This document shows, piece by piece, positions 49,661 through 60,226 of a stretch of DNA of 64,000 bases. Origin of the DNA: Chimonanthus salicifolius. Its lineage: Eukaryota > Streptophyta > Magnoliopsida > Laurales > Calycanthaceae. The translations under genes were made by a program, and so were the position numbers. Within the stretch, counting starts at the first letter, position 1, and the number at the start of each line of letters is the position of its first letter. Where the stretch lies: assembly GCA_013350335.1 (NCBI GenBank), contig CM023540.1:48962552-49026551 (forward strand), given 5' to 3'. The notes beneath the pieces are model-generated. The model worked only from the letters and a program-made list of their open reading frames with translations. It made no database searches and had not been told where the DNA came from.

Positions 49661-49780
49661 TGATGGGGTTGAGAATGAGTCGCACATTGATTGTGAAGAG
49701 GGAGATTTAGGGACTTATAAAGGACTAGGGTCACTGTCCCTAATGGGCTAGCCTTTTGGGATGGATACCTAGTCTTAACA
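49661..49780 (+). mobile_element. Solo LTR of a TRIM family (120 bp)
   Basis: 120 bp, TGATGGGG...CTTAACA, with perfect TSD CTATT (49656-49660 and 49781-49785). Clearly related to the LTRs of the complete element at 50163-50497. Confidence 0.9.
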
Positions 49781-49785
49781 CTATT

Positions 49786-50157
49786 TGGATGGTAATGGAC
49801 CAAACAGAGTCATTCCATTTTGTTGTTCATATCCACTAATGAAACATGGAAAACATATAAGCATTATGAAATGTAGACATCCAGTTTTGGACTTTTAGCA
49901 GCTTAAGGGATTTGTCCATCCAAATCCGAAGAGGAATATGGGGTGCAGAAAGATTTAGGGAAAAAAAACAGAAAGATCAGTTTCATATTAAAGATGTTAA
50001 AACAAGGAAAAGTTGAATTCTTGCTTAATCTGATCGAACTGTGCAAGAAAAGTATCCAGATACCTTTGATTGCTCAAATTTATATAAAGAAACCATTCCA
50101 CTGCACAGCCAAAGAGTTTATGAAGTATAGCTTCAATTGCTTCCTCATTCAGAGCTA
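49786..50157. other. Intergenic DNA between two TRIM copies
   Basis: A 71-codon plus frame (49943-50158) is not recognised and has no support. Confidence 0.4.
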
Positions 50158-50162
50158 GTAAC

Positions 50163-50497
50163 CGTAGGGGCAGTGAACAAATCCTACATTGTTTGTGAAG
50201 GGATGATTTTGGGACTTATAAATGACTTGTGTCAATTCATCTAATGGGCTAGCATTTTGGTCTGGATACCCAGTCCTAATATGTGATATGAGAGCCATAT
50301 CCCTAAGCCAATGCATGAGCCAAACGGGATGGCCGGCAATGTTCTATCCGCCAAAGAGCTTCGTTGGAGGATGAGATTGTTGGGGCAGTGAACTGAGTCC
50401 CACATTAGTTGTGAATGAGGAAATTTAGAAACTTATAAAGGATTTAGATCACTCCATTTAATAGCTAGCCTTTTAGGTTGGATACCCAGTCCTAACA
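50163..50497 (+). mobile_element. Complete TRIM, only 335 bp
   Basis: LTRs 50163-50281 and 50378-50497 (about 120 bp each) with perfect TSD GTAAC (50158-50162, 50498-50502). Two bases after the left LTR, TGATATGAGAGCC (50284-50296) matches the tRNA-Met primer site TGGTATCAGAGCC at 11 of 13. The purine tract GGAGGATGAGAT abuts the right LTR. The interior is only 96 bp. Confidence 0.92.
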
Positions 50498-50802
50498 GTA
50501 ACCATTCAGTTGGTGGTGAGACTCATTAAAAACATTAGCAATTAGTTCACTCTAAGAAGAGATTGAGAAAACAGACCAAGTAAGTCCGAATAAGTCTCAA
50601 ACTTCGGCTCTCGAAAAGTAATACGGAGGTGAATATTGGACCTTTTCTCAATACAAGCAATCATCAGCAATGTATTAGTTTCAGAACATTGTGTAAACCA
50701 ATCCAACATCATGAAAGTTGAACATGTATAAGAGTGTAGATTTCATCTGTTCCAAACAGAAGTTATTTTTCTTCCAACGCAGAATCTGAAGCAGTGGTCA
50801 AC

Positions 50803-51110
50803 TGTTAGTAAAATCCCACATCATCAATGGACCTTTGAGTTATAGGTTTTATAAGCACATGGATTCCCTCTCCTTAATAGCCGGTTTTTAAGGATAAGTT
50901 TTACTTGTGTGTTTAACATGGTATTCGAAAAGGGATACAACAGGGATGGGTCGAGTTCGTATCTCCAGCCGCGCGTGGAGGAGAGGATGTGTGTTAGCAA
51001 AGTCCCACATCACCGGTAGACCGTTGAGTTATGGTGTTTAGAAGCACATGGGTTTCCTGTCTTTAATAGTCGGTTGTTTTTAAAAATGAGTTCTACTCAT
51101 GTGTTTAATA
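50803..51110 (+). mobile_element. Second TRIM-like element, 308 bp
   Basis: LTRs 50803-50918 and 50992-51110 (TGTTAG...TTTAACA or TTTAATA) share CCCACATCA, TTGAGTTAT and AAGCACATGG. TGGTATTCGAAA, partly matching the tRNA-Met primer site, directly follows the left LTR, and the purine tract GGAGGAGAGGATG precedes the right LTR. The interior is 73 bp. Flanks TCAAC and CAAAC match only partly. Sequence differs from the 50163 family. Confidence 0.82.
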
Positions 51111-51401
51111 CAAACAACTGATCGTCATCTACCAGTACAGAGGGATAGAAATGAGAAAGAGAAGATGATGAATAGGCAATCACTGTGTATGTGTAAATCA
51201 TTCAAACTAGGGTTTCACATATCAAAAAATATTAAAATACTTCACACCTCTTCAATAATGGCTTCACAAGAGGTAAGGCTTCACTCCTTCAAAGAGATTC
51301 AACCAAAGTTCTTCAGAACGCCAATCCTTCTTTTTCCTCTATTAGGAAGAAAACTTCTTTTGCTGGTATGAGATTGCCATAGTATCTACAACACAATCAA
51401 G

Positions 51402-52224
51402 GAGGCCCAGCCCATCCCTGCCTATAGGTGAACTAGGCGGTCACCTAGGGCCCCCAGATAGGCAGGGGCCCCAAGGTCCATAAACATGTCTCCTATTTCG
51501 AAAAGGTCCAAATCGAATTCCGCAAGCGTGTGCGAAAGCATGTATTCGCTTTCCGCAACGTTCAACGAGTTCCGCAGGTGGATGCTGAATGCGGAACATG
51601 GAAGGCGCGTCCATTTCCAAAACCTTGTATTATCCCCCATCTGCCTTATCCTTTCTTAATTTTTTTCTGAAAAAGAAACTAACCATCACCTTTTCATTCA
51701 ATATCTTTTAGTACATTAAATACTTCTTTTTTTCATTCTCAAATTATCCTTTCTCTTCTGCCTATTTACCCCTTACTCAATTCTATTTTCTATCTTTTGA
51801 TCCCATTGTCATTTGACCACACTTTTGACCTTTTGATCCCATTGTCATTTGACCATACATTTGACCTTTTAACTAAAGTTAATGAGATTTTATCAATCTT
51901 CCAAGACGCTCAAAAAAGTCTCGTGCTCAGGTTAAAATGTATAAAATCTTATTTTTTGTCTACATGTATTAGATATATTATCTATTGAAAAAGATATGTA
52001 AAAATTTTTAAATATAGTAATTTAATTAATAATTTTATATCTCAAAATATGAGAAGAATAAATTTTAAATAATATTTTGTTATAAATTTGATTATAATAT
52101 TTTATTTAGATATTTCATTCTTTTTAAAAAAATGTATAATTTTTTTTAAGTGTATATATAAAAGGGCAAAAGGCTCTATTTCAAAACTTCACCTAGGGCT
52201 CTTGAAATTTCAAGGCCAAGCCTG
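51402..52224. mobile_element. Non-autonomous hAT element (823 bp)
   Basis: Perfect 8-bp TSD CAATCAAG (51394-51401, 52225-52232). Ends GAGGCCCAGCCC and, reversed, CAGGCTTGGCC are degenerate forms of the CAGGGCCGGCC end seen in many plant hATs. The left arm includes CACCTAGGGCCCC, the right CACCTAGGGCTC. The interior is AT-rich and noncoding, with a local near-duplicate at 51799-51870. Confidence 0.88.
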
Positions 52225-53186
52225 CAATCAAGGCCCTACTTTAAATCCTCACAATTAAGCATCTTCATGGGTTATCTAATATAAACAACCCATCACTAAG
52301 CTTGTATTCCTAGCAAGACCAAAATTAATAAAATTGCTCCTAATTAAGGGTAGTTATTTTTGCACCACCACATTTTTTCATCCTGCATCACTTTTGATGA
52401 AAAAAAATATCAATTTTGCCTTTACTTTTAGGAAAAAAACAAAGAGAAGAAAAGAATAAAGTATGAGTAAAATTGGAATTTCCTAAATTTTAAATTATTC
52501 GATATTCAAATAAAATACATATTTTGAGTCTTGAGTGAGGACCGCGTGCCACATAGACGAAGGGTACCGGTAACTGGATCATACCCCCCTCCACTCTCAG
52601 CACTGAACTGCCAAAGAGTCAGAACTGAAAAACATTTTATTTTATTAATTTTAAGAATTTACAAATACAGTTTTATTGAAATAAAATTTTGAGTCGTATG
52701 TTAAATTTTTGAATGATATATTTATGATAAAACTTATGATGATCCATCATATTAAGTCAACTTGATCTCTATAAATAATGAAGTTTTTAGAATTAAAATA
52801 ATAATTATAAATGATTAAACTCTTTTGTTCATGTATAAATACTTCGAATCGATCCATTAAATTGGGCTAAATTAAATTTTATCTAGTGCCAAAAGTTTTT
52901 GAATTTAAAAATAATTTGAAAAATTATAATTTGAGTTCATAACTTTATTAATCTAATCCAGATGAATTTTTTTTTCTAACATTCATGTATATAGGATTTC
53001 CAATAAACCCGTTACACATGCCAAATTTCACCCCACATATATTACAAAATTTCAAAGATTAAAATAATATTTTAAAATGACAAAAATTGGATATTAATAA
53101 ATATAGTTTCATTGTCAATCATGTATTTTAATTATTTTTTTTGAACTTCATGCTCTTAAACCCTTTATGCTCTTAAACCCTTTTAA

Positions 53187-54356
53187 TAGACCTATTTGGA
53201 TGAGGGGTTACCCCGAGTAGGGGTTACCTTTGAGTAGAAGTGACCCTTGAACTGAGATTACCCTTATCTTGTTTGGTAATTGTAATGGTAAAGTAAAAGC
53301 TTACCCTAAGGGTAAAAAATTTTGTTTGGTAACTACGGGTAATCTGATATATTAATATTTTTTGAAATTTTTTATAAAACATAATTTTTAAATAACATTC
53401 ATGAAGTAAATTCTAATAACTTATAATAATATTATCTATTTTTTATAAATTATTTTTCATATTATAATTTAAAATGAACAGTTGCATTCTAACATTAAAA
53501 TAAATAAATAAATTTTTTTGATATTATTATTTTAAATCCCAGTGAGTGAATAAAAAATATCAACATATCTCTTCATAAAAAATTATAATTTTTTATATTA
53601 TATGAATTTAATAAAAATATTAATTCTTATAAAATTGTTAATATGTCAGTTTACCCCTACTTACAGTTACCCCTACTTAAGGGTAATTCCCATAAAATTT
53701 ACCCCTCATCCAAATGCATCATGTGGAAAATGTTGACACATTTTTAAAATAAACTTCCAAGAGAATAAATTGTTAATTACTCCGAAAGAAATTATGATGA
53801 ACCTCAAACTCCTTCGAAGTTTCGAGACCTTATTGAAATTTCGACAAAATCACCCCTTAAAAATAGAATATTTTGAAAATTATGTTTCATAAAATTTTCA
53901 TTTTATTATTTATACTAGATAGATTTAATAAAAAATATTAATTCTCATAAAATTGTTAATATGTCAGTTTACCCCTATTCAAGGGTAACCCCCATAAAAT
54001 TTACCCCTCATCCAAATGCATCATGTTGAAAATGTTGACACATTTTTAAAATAAATTTCAAACAAATTAAATTTCTAATTACTTAAAATATATTATTTTT
54101 TTAATTATATAATATATATATATATATATATATATTTAAAATATTTTAATTTTATAATATTTAATTGATAAAGAGAGGAAGGCAAGGGGTATTGAGGGGT
54201 AAGGTATTCTGAATACCCCAACCTCCAAAGGGGTATTCAAAAATGGAATAAGAGGAGTAAATTTTCAAATTTTTACTCACCCCCTTGTTACCAAACGAGG
54301 GTAACAAGGGGTAATGGGGGAATTACCCCTCTTACCCCCATCCAAACGCTGCCTTA
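53187..54356. mobile_element. TIR element with repeated inner termini
   Basis: The left end TAGACCTATTTGGATGAGGG is inverted relative to right ends at about 53690-53725, 54000-54030 and 54325-54356 (CCCCTCATCCAAATGCATC or CCCCCATCCAAACGCTGCC). The segments 53645-53760 and 53960-54075 are near duplicates. The TTTGGATG-type end recalls Tourist/PIF MITEs, but no clear 3-bp TSD is visible, so class is uncertain. Confidence 0.55.
54112..54135 (+). repeat. (TA)n microsatellite
   Basis: An alternating TA tract in AT-rich DNA. Confidence 0.95.
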
Positions 54357-55984
54357 GGTGCTAAAGTGGGCCCAATCTATAAGTGCAAAAATTTAAAGAT
54401 TTGAAAATAATTTCAACTTATTAGAGTTTGAAGTGCTTAAATAACATAGATTTATTAATTCAACTAAGATGATATTTTTGTGGACTTCCTAATGAGCCAT
54501 CTATTTCGGGCTAAAGTGTGCCACACATTGAAGTACAAAATTAAGAGTTTAAAACAATAATTTAAAGTTATTTAAAAATGATGAGATAAAAAAGGGTGAT
54601 GATATTTACACCATAAACATTGATAATCCTACATAGAAAATTGTTTCTTCCTGTATTGCCTTTCCACTTTCATTAACTATTCCTTTCCTCTCCCTCCCAT
54701 TTTAATCGCTCTCAAACCCCAAAATCCTACTGCTCTGCTCAATGATCACCGCCATCCCGCTGCCATCCCCAACCGCCCATGCCTGCTCTGCTGCTGCATC
54801 GCTCTCCCCAACCGGTTCTTCTTCTCCTCTTTCACTAGAGGTACTTAGGTGCCTCACCTAATTTAGTCAGCGTCTTGTTCGACTAATCCTTTGACCATCT
54901 CCATCTTTACACACACCAGCTACAAATTATAAGAATGGCCCTTTTTTATGTTGAGTGGGATTTGATCCTAAGACCCTCCACTTACAAAGGTGAAGATATG
55001 ACGATCAAACTAACGCCATCTGAAAACATTGATTTTTCATTTTTTTTTGAATCTGAAAATCTCTCATTCTTTTAATTTTTTTTTTTTTTAACTAAAAGCT
55101 CTCTTATTTTTTTTATTAACCTCTTAAAAGTTGAAAACTCTCTCAATTTTTAATTTTATTTTAAAAAACTGAAAACTCTCTTTTATTTTAATTTATTTTT
55201 TTAACACTGTAAACTCCCTCAATTTTTAGTTTTATTTTTAACACTGAAAAACTCTCTCGATTTTTTACTTTTATTTTTTTAAACTGAAAACGTTCAATTT
55301 AATAAAAAATATTATGTAAAACATGAAAGTCACCCATTCTTAATTTGATTTTTAAAACTTTCTCATATGCCGGCACAGATTATAGATTAACAAAATGGAA
55401 AGGTAGAGGTTTGAAGAAAATGTTTTCAAAAAAACATTTTATAATTTTATAAATGAGAATGGAAAATGAGAAGATAGAAATCACGAACAAGAGGAAAATA
55501 AGAGAAGAGGGGAGCCTGCAAACGAGAGGGAAGAGGAATAATTGTTGTGTGAGAGTGAAGGATTGAAAGAGGTACACGTGCAAGAGGAAGGATCCCTTAG
55601 TGCGAGACAGGAAACGATTGAAAAGGGAGAAAAGAGAAACGATGGAAAAAAAAAGAAGTAAGGATGAACTTAGACTTGGGAAATTAAAATTTAAGTTGGA
55701 TTGAGAAATTTAAAAGTTATCCAATTTAATCTGAGTACATTAAGTTATAAAACAATACTTCGATTTTAATTGAATCAGAAATTTAGATCAGGTTGAGTCG
55801 AGTCAGATTCAACAATTTTTTATAAATTGAATCCAACCCGAGTTTCAACCATAGGAAAAAAAAAACAATGAATGACAACCAAGGAATCATGGGCAAAAGT
55901 GAAATTTTACTAAATTCAGTGCAAAGTGAGAACAACCGTTGGTGCAAAAATCACTTTCCTTTTTACCTTCCTCCAAAATGTTCT

Positions 55985-56098
55985 GTAGTCTTCACCTGAA
56001 TTTTCAGCACTATGGCCTGATCTTATCCTTCCCTCCTTTTGGTAGTCTTCACCCGAATTTTCAGCACTATGGCCTGATCTTATCCTTCCCTCCTTTTG
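55985..56098 (+). repeat. 57-bp tandem duplication
   Basis: Two adjacent 57-bp units (GTAGTCTTCACC...CCCTCCTTTTG) differ visibly at one base. The unit is a multiple of three, so both strands stay open across it, but no gene is supported. Confidence 0.9.
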
Positions 56099-57237
56099 CT
56101 GTTGATAACCCAGCAGCATCGTTAGTTACTTCATCTCTTCCTGCTTGCTACTTTCTTCTTTCCTTATCTTCTTATCTTCTTATCTGGTTGGATTTATAAA
56201 TCAAATCCCTGTATTTTCGCCATTCAGAAAGCACTTACCTATAGTGATTAGCCTGGCTTCCTTTCTTTGTTTGCCTCCACAGTAAGGGGTCCACACGTTG
56301 GTATTCACATTGCTAATTTGCCAATACGGCATGGAGATTGGGGTCTACATGAGTGTGAAATGTGAGTCAGATTTCATGGGCCTTTTCAATGGGCTGCGAA
56401 GGAGCTCGGGTCTATAACCTTAGGAGGCCCAAGTCCACAATTGTTGAATAGGCTACAACAGGCTATGCTTAAGGGCCTATCTTCCTTCCACTGGTCTGAT
56501 GTTAAATTTAGAGAGTAATTTCCTCAATTGGGTTCAGTTGAGTCAGGCCATCTACACCTGAGCTTGAGTTAGCCTCGATGCCTACATCATTATTTTATTT
56601 ACTAGTCATATTAATCATTTAGATTTTTTAGATTGTCTCAGCTTGTTTAATAAATAGATCATTTTGAGTTATGTTAACTCAATTAATAAACAACTTAAGA
56701 TGGGTACGAGTGAGTCTAGGTCCTTTCATTTAAGCTTGATTAGGTATTCAGGTGAAGTTAATTCATTTAGTAACTACATTAAAACAGTTGGATTGATAAG
56801 TTTAATATTGTTGAGGTTGAATGAGTTAGATTTGATTCGAGTTAAGTAGATTAAGAAATTACTAAATGATTAAGTAGAATCAACACATTTAAATTTAGGT
56901 ACTTATATTATATCGATGTATTTAAAAAATAGTTTATGATCTATTGAGTCAACCCTATTTTACTGATTAAGTTAGGTCAATTTCTTTAATTTTTGTTGGA
57001 TTAGACTAATTTATATAATAAAATAACAAATTTGAAGTAGCTTTGACTCTAAAATTTTAAATTTAATCTTATAAAAATTATTAGATATTATTTAATTCAT
57101 CAAATATTACGTATTATTTAATTGAAATTCGATTCATGATAAGTCATGCTTTAACTCTTCAACTAGAGCTTAAAGACTACTTTGTGAATGACCCATCACA
57201 TCAGCGGTCTAAATTTAAATTCCGTTACTAGAGTAAT
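56099..57237. other. AT-rich intergenic DNA
   Basis: No coding region, TIR or LTR ends recognised. Confidence 0.4.
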
Positions 57238-58717
57238 GCACGAACTAGAGAGGGGTAAATAGGTCGGTTTTCAATTTTAATTCCCTATTAAAATTTCTCA
57301 ACCGAATTTTAATCTAAGTGTATGAATTATTTAATGAGATCCTTTCACCGTGAAATAAACAACTGTTTAATAAAACTGACCGATCAATATAAGTGTATGT
57401 ATGTGAAACAATATTCAATCCAAGCAATCAATTCAAAGCATCAGCCACATATAAACACAGATATTTTATAGTTGTTCGTTTTCAACAAACCTACGTCCAC
57501 TGTCAGACTTCCCAACTCTAGGGTCGTCCTAAATATACTATATACGGGTCTCACACCCAAATAGGTACAACCTAGTTTTTATAGAGGTTCAACCCAATCG
57601 GTCTAATCCACTACACCTATTTTTTTGAGTGGTTCGAAAACACTGTTCTAATACACTTTACAATGATTGAAATAAAAAGAAGAAGAAATACTTGCCTTGG
57701 GCCTTATCCGATTTCCTTTAAGCTCTTTGTTCTTTACTTGATCTGTGTGCTCCTTCCATCAGAGTGATTATCGGCACAACAGTATAAGACTTGGATATGA
57801 CTGGTTTTAAGGTCCTATGTGAACACCTTAAGCTTCATCAGAACTGGGGTATTGATTACCCAAACATCTATGAAAGAAGATGATAAAGAAGGTGTAAAGG
57901 GAGGAGGCTAATTGCTCTGGTCACACTGTTATATTTTTTCCAATTTTTTCTCTGTGTGTATTCGGTGTTCACTTCATTCAACTTACTGTTATTTATAAGA
58001 CTGTCTGCATTTTTGTAGCCAGTCACGCCCATGAGGCCTCGAGGATTCCAATGAGGCCTCATGGCGGTAAACATGGAAAGTCAACTCAGAAATCTCCATA
58101 AGTTATTCTATCTTTCAAACAGTTAATGTCCAGCCAACTAAGATGCCACCGTGCATGATTGACAGTTAATTTATCTCAGTTATCAATCAAGGATGAAATT
58201 GATGATTGTAAATCATCTTAAATCTCATGGAGGAGCTTTTCCATTTATATCAAAAAAAGCCAGCTCCCAACGGTTATGTATTCAAAAACATGTGAGGTGG
58301 CAATTAACATTTCAACATGTGGATATATCTTATTACCATAATAAACTTCCAATTAAAGGACTACAGATTTAATTTCCTAAATCTATAAGAGACTCAGTCA
58401 GCAAAACACAGGGTCAGCTGAGTTACAGTTGTCCAAAATACAACTCAGCACAAGACTGGCTGCGAGGCCTCGACAGACAGCACGAGGCCTCGAGACTAAA
58501 AGTCAATTAAATTCTTATTTTCCAGTTTATAACCAATTGACTTTTAAGTTATTTGACTTAGCTTAAAGTCTCCTAAGGTTCACTTACCTGTGTGCCAATA
58601 ACGTATTAGGTGTAGATTCTTCAATTGCATAGTAGTTCTTCACATACTTCTAAGGCAAGTCTAACTGAGTCACGTAATTGACAATAAGGGTGACTCGGAC
58701 GAACCAGGGCACTTACA
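57238..58717 (-). mobile_element. SIRE-type 3' LTR (left end approximate)
   Basis: Related to the LTRs at 3925 and 39701 (shared AACAAACCTACGTCCACTG-like block and GGGGTAAATAGG start region). On the minus strand it begins TGTAAGTGCCC at 58717, immediately preceded by the polypurine tract AAAGGGGGAGAT, the arrangement typical of SIRE/Maximus copia elements. Internal sequence lies to its right. The far end near 57238 is a best guess. Confidence 0.8.
58020..58500. repeat. GAGGCCTC palindrome cluster
   Basis: GAGGCCTC or GAGGCCTCG occurs six times (about 58032, 58052, 58462, 58485 and neighbours), in two groups. It is the copy-specific palindrome of this SIRE-type LTR, at the LTR position where sister copies carry other palindromes. 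Confidence 0.7.
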
Positions 58718-58731
58718 ATCTCCCCCTTTGT
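58718..58731 (-). promoter_or_regulatory. Polypurine tract
   Basis: Minus-strand AAAGGGGGAGAT directly before the LTR start; primes plus-strand DNA synthesis in retrotransposons and is diagnostic of SIRE-like elements. Confidence 0.85.
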
Positions 58732-59439
58732 TAATTTCGTAACAAAAATCTAAGATCTACCCATTACATCAATTTCCCAAAAATTACATATGTACACAAG
58801 TCATTCCTTAACAAATAAAATTACAATGATATTTAACCCTCTAATATCACAAATGTCTCTCCCTTAACATGTGCCTGCAAAACACAATTATTTTCCTGCA
58901 TACAAAAATAGATAGAAACTGGTGGGACTGTATGCTCCCCCTCAACATTAACACATTTATTTTACTCCCCCTTTTTGTCAAGAACATTGACAAAGATGAG
59001 TTGAATAGAAATAGAAGATATGCAAACATATAGCACAAGAAATCTTTTAGTAACATAAGAGATGCAAATAGATATCACATGGGAAGCTAAAATTCCGAAC
59101 AGACAAGCATCAACAACACATTAAGTGAAAGGTTTATCTATTACAGTACCAAAAGTAGCTTGAAAGTAAACAAAACAGACATAGTCCTAGCATAAAATCT
59201 TCAATCAAAAGGAGGAGAGGGAGGAAATGTAGTATCATTACGGCGGCATGAATCTGAAATCTGGTGAAGAGAGTGGAAGATGCGCCTGATTGATGTTCTT
59301 ACATACACGGAGAGCTCCTGATGTTGATAAAGGAGACAATCTTGTCGTTTGCTCATATCAGACAGAAACGACTCTTGACGCTTTTCCAGCTTGGCAAACT
59401 CTCATCGAAATACTTACGATCAATGAAATGCGAAGGACT

Positions 59440-60226
59440 AGTAACAGATTTACGACTCCGCCGATCAGTAGAGGGAGCGGAAAATGGGTGACCATCCAGA
59501 CGATGGGCGAGACGAACCAAGACTTCTCTCAATTCCTATCTTTGTCAAAGGTCGCACATTGAGAGGAACTTCTCCAGGGTAAGGAACCATCCCGAAATGA
59601 GTACCAAGGCGGGTAAGCAAATAGCAGAAGGGAACAGCACCATGGCCAGAGGACTTCCAAAAACACTTGATATGTTCACAAATCAATGAGGGAAGACAGA
59701 TTTTTCGTCCCATAGCTACAGCATACAAGATATTGACCATGTAGTCACTACGTTGGGATTTATTCATCAGATGAGGATAGACATTAAAAGTAAAGATCAA
59801 ATGAAGGATCTTGTACTTGGGAAGGAGAGTAGTAAGAATGGATTTGAAGTTTTCCTTCCCTGTCGACATCACAACCACATAGTTTGCAAATGATCCTGTG
59901 GGAGTCTTCAGGAGCTATCTCATGTCGGGCTGTAGAAATGTCCCCACCTTTAAACATAGGGATGTTCATGAGCTGAGAAATTAGCTCAGGTGTCACAGGA
60001 AGTTTTTCTCGATTGGAGAATTTCACCGAGAAGGAATGAGAAGGGCCATCTATGGATTTATGAATAGATGAACACAGGCCCTTTACCATAGATGGGTAGG
60101 CAATGCCACCCCAATTTAGAACTCTTTTCCCAGCCTACCTTTTGAAGGATTTTAAAAGTATTGTATTTTTCAAGGTCCGGAAGGTAAAAAGTACGCTCGA
60201 CGTTGAAATTTTTAAACGAATGTTCC
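59440..60226 (-). pseudogene. SIRE env-like accessory ORF remnant
   Basis: Read on the minus strand, two overlapping frames (60089-59784, then 59878-59465, shifted near 59870) give a protein with 'LHLIFTFNVYPHLMNKSQRS', 'NILYAVAMGRKICLPSLICE' and 'AVPFCYLLTRLGTHFGMVPY'. This resembles the 'putative plant transposon protein' domain found in the ORF between pol and the 3' LTR of SIRE-like elements. Position next to the polypurine tract and 3' LTR supports this. Its function is not established. The 5' part is cut off at 60226 by the LTR of the next element. 58732-59440 is its noncoding 3' flank. Confidence 0.7.

Larger units (their letters stand above)
52346..55961. mobile_element. Possible Mutator-like element with long imperfect TIRs
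   Basis: AAGGGTAGTTATTTTTGCAC at the left and, reversed, AAGGAAAGTGATTTTTGCAC at the right match at most positions, and similarity appears to continue inward. The 'ATTTTTGCACC' type of end recalls plant MULEs. No TSD was found, so this is tentative. Inside are the element at 53187-54356 and a GC-rich, exon-like patch (about 54700-54835) that could be captured gene DNA. Confidence 0.45.

Noticed and set aside
54940..55010. tRNA/SINE-like motif on the minus strand (GATTTGATCCTAAGACC region)
   Set aside because: Only one weak box is visible and no direct repeats or second box were found.
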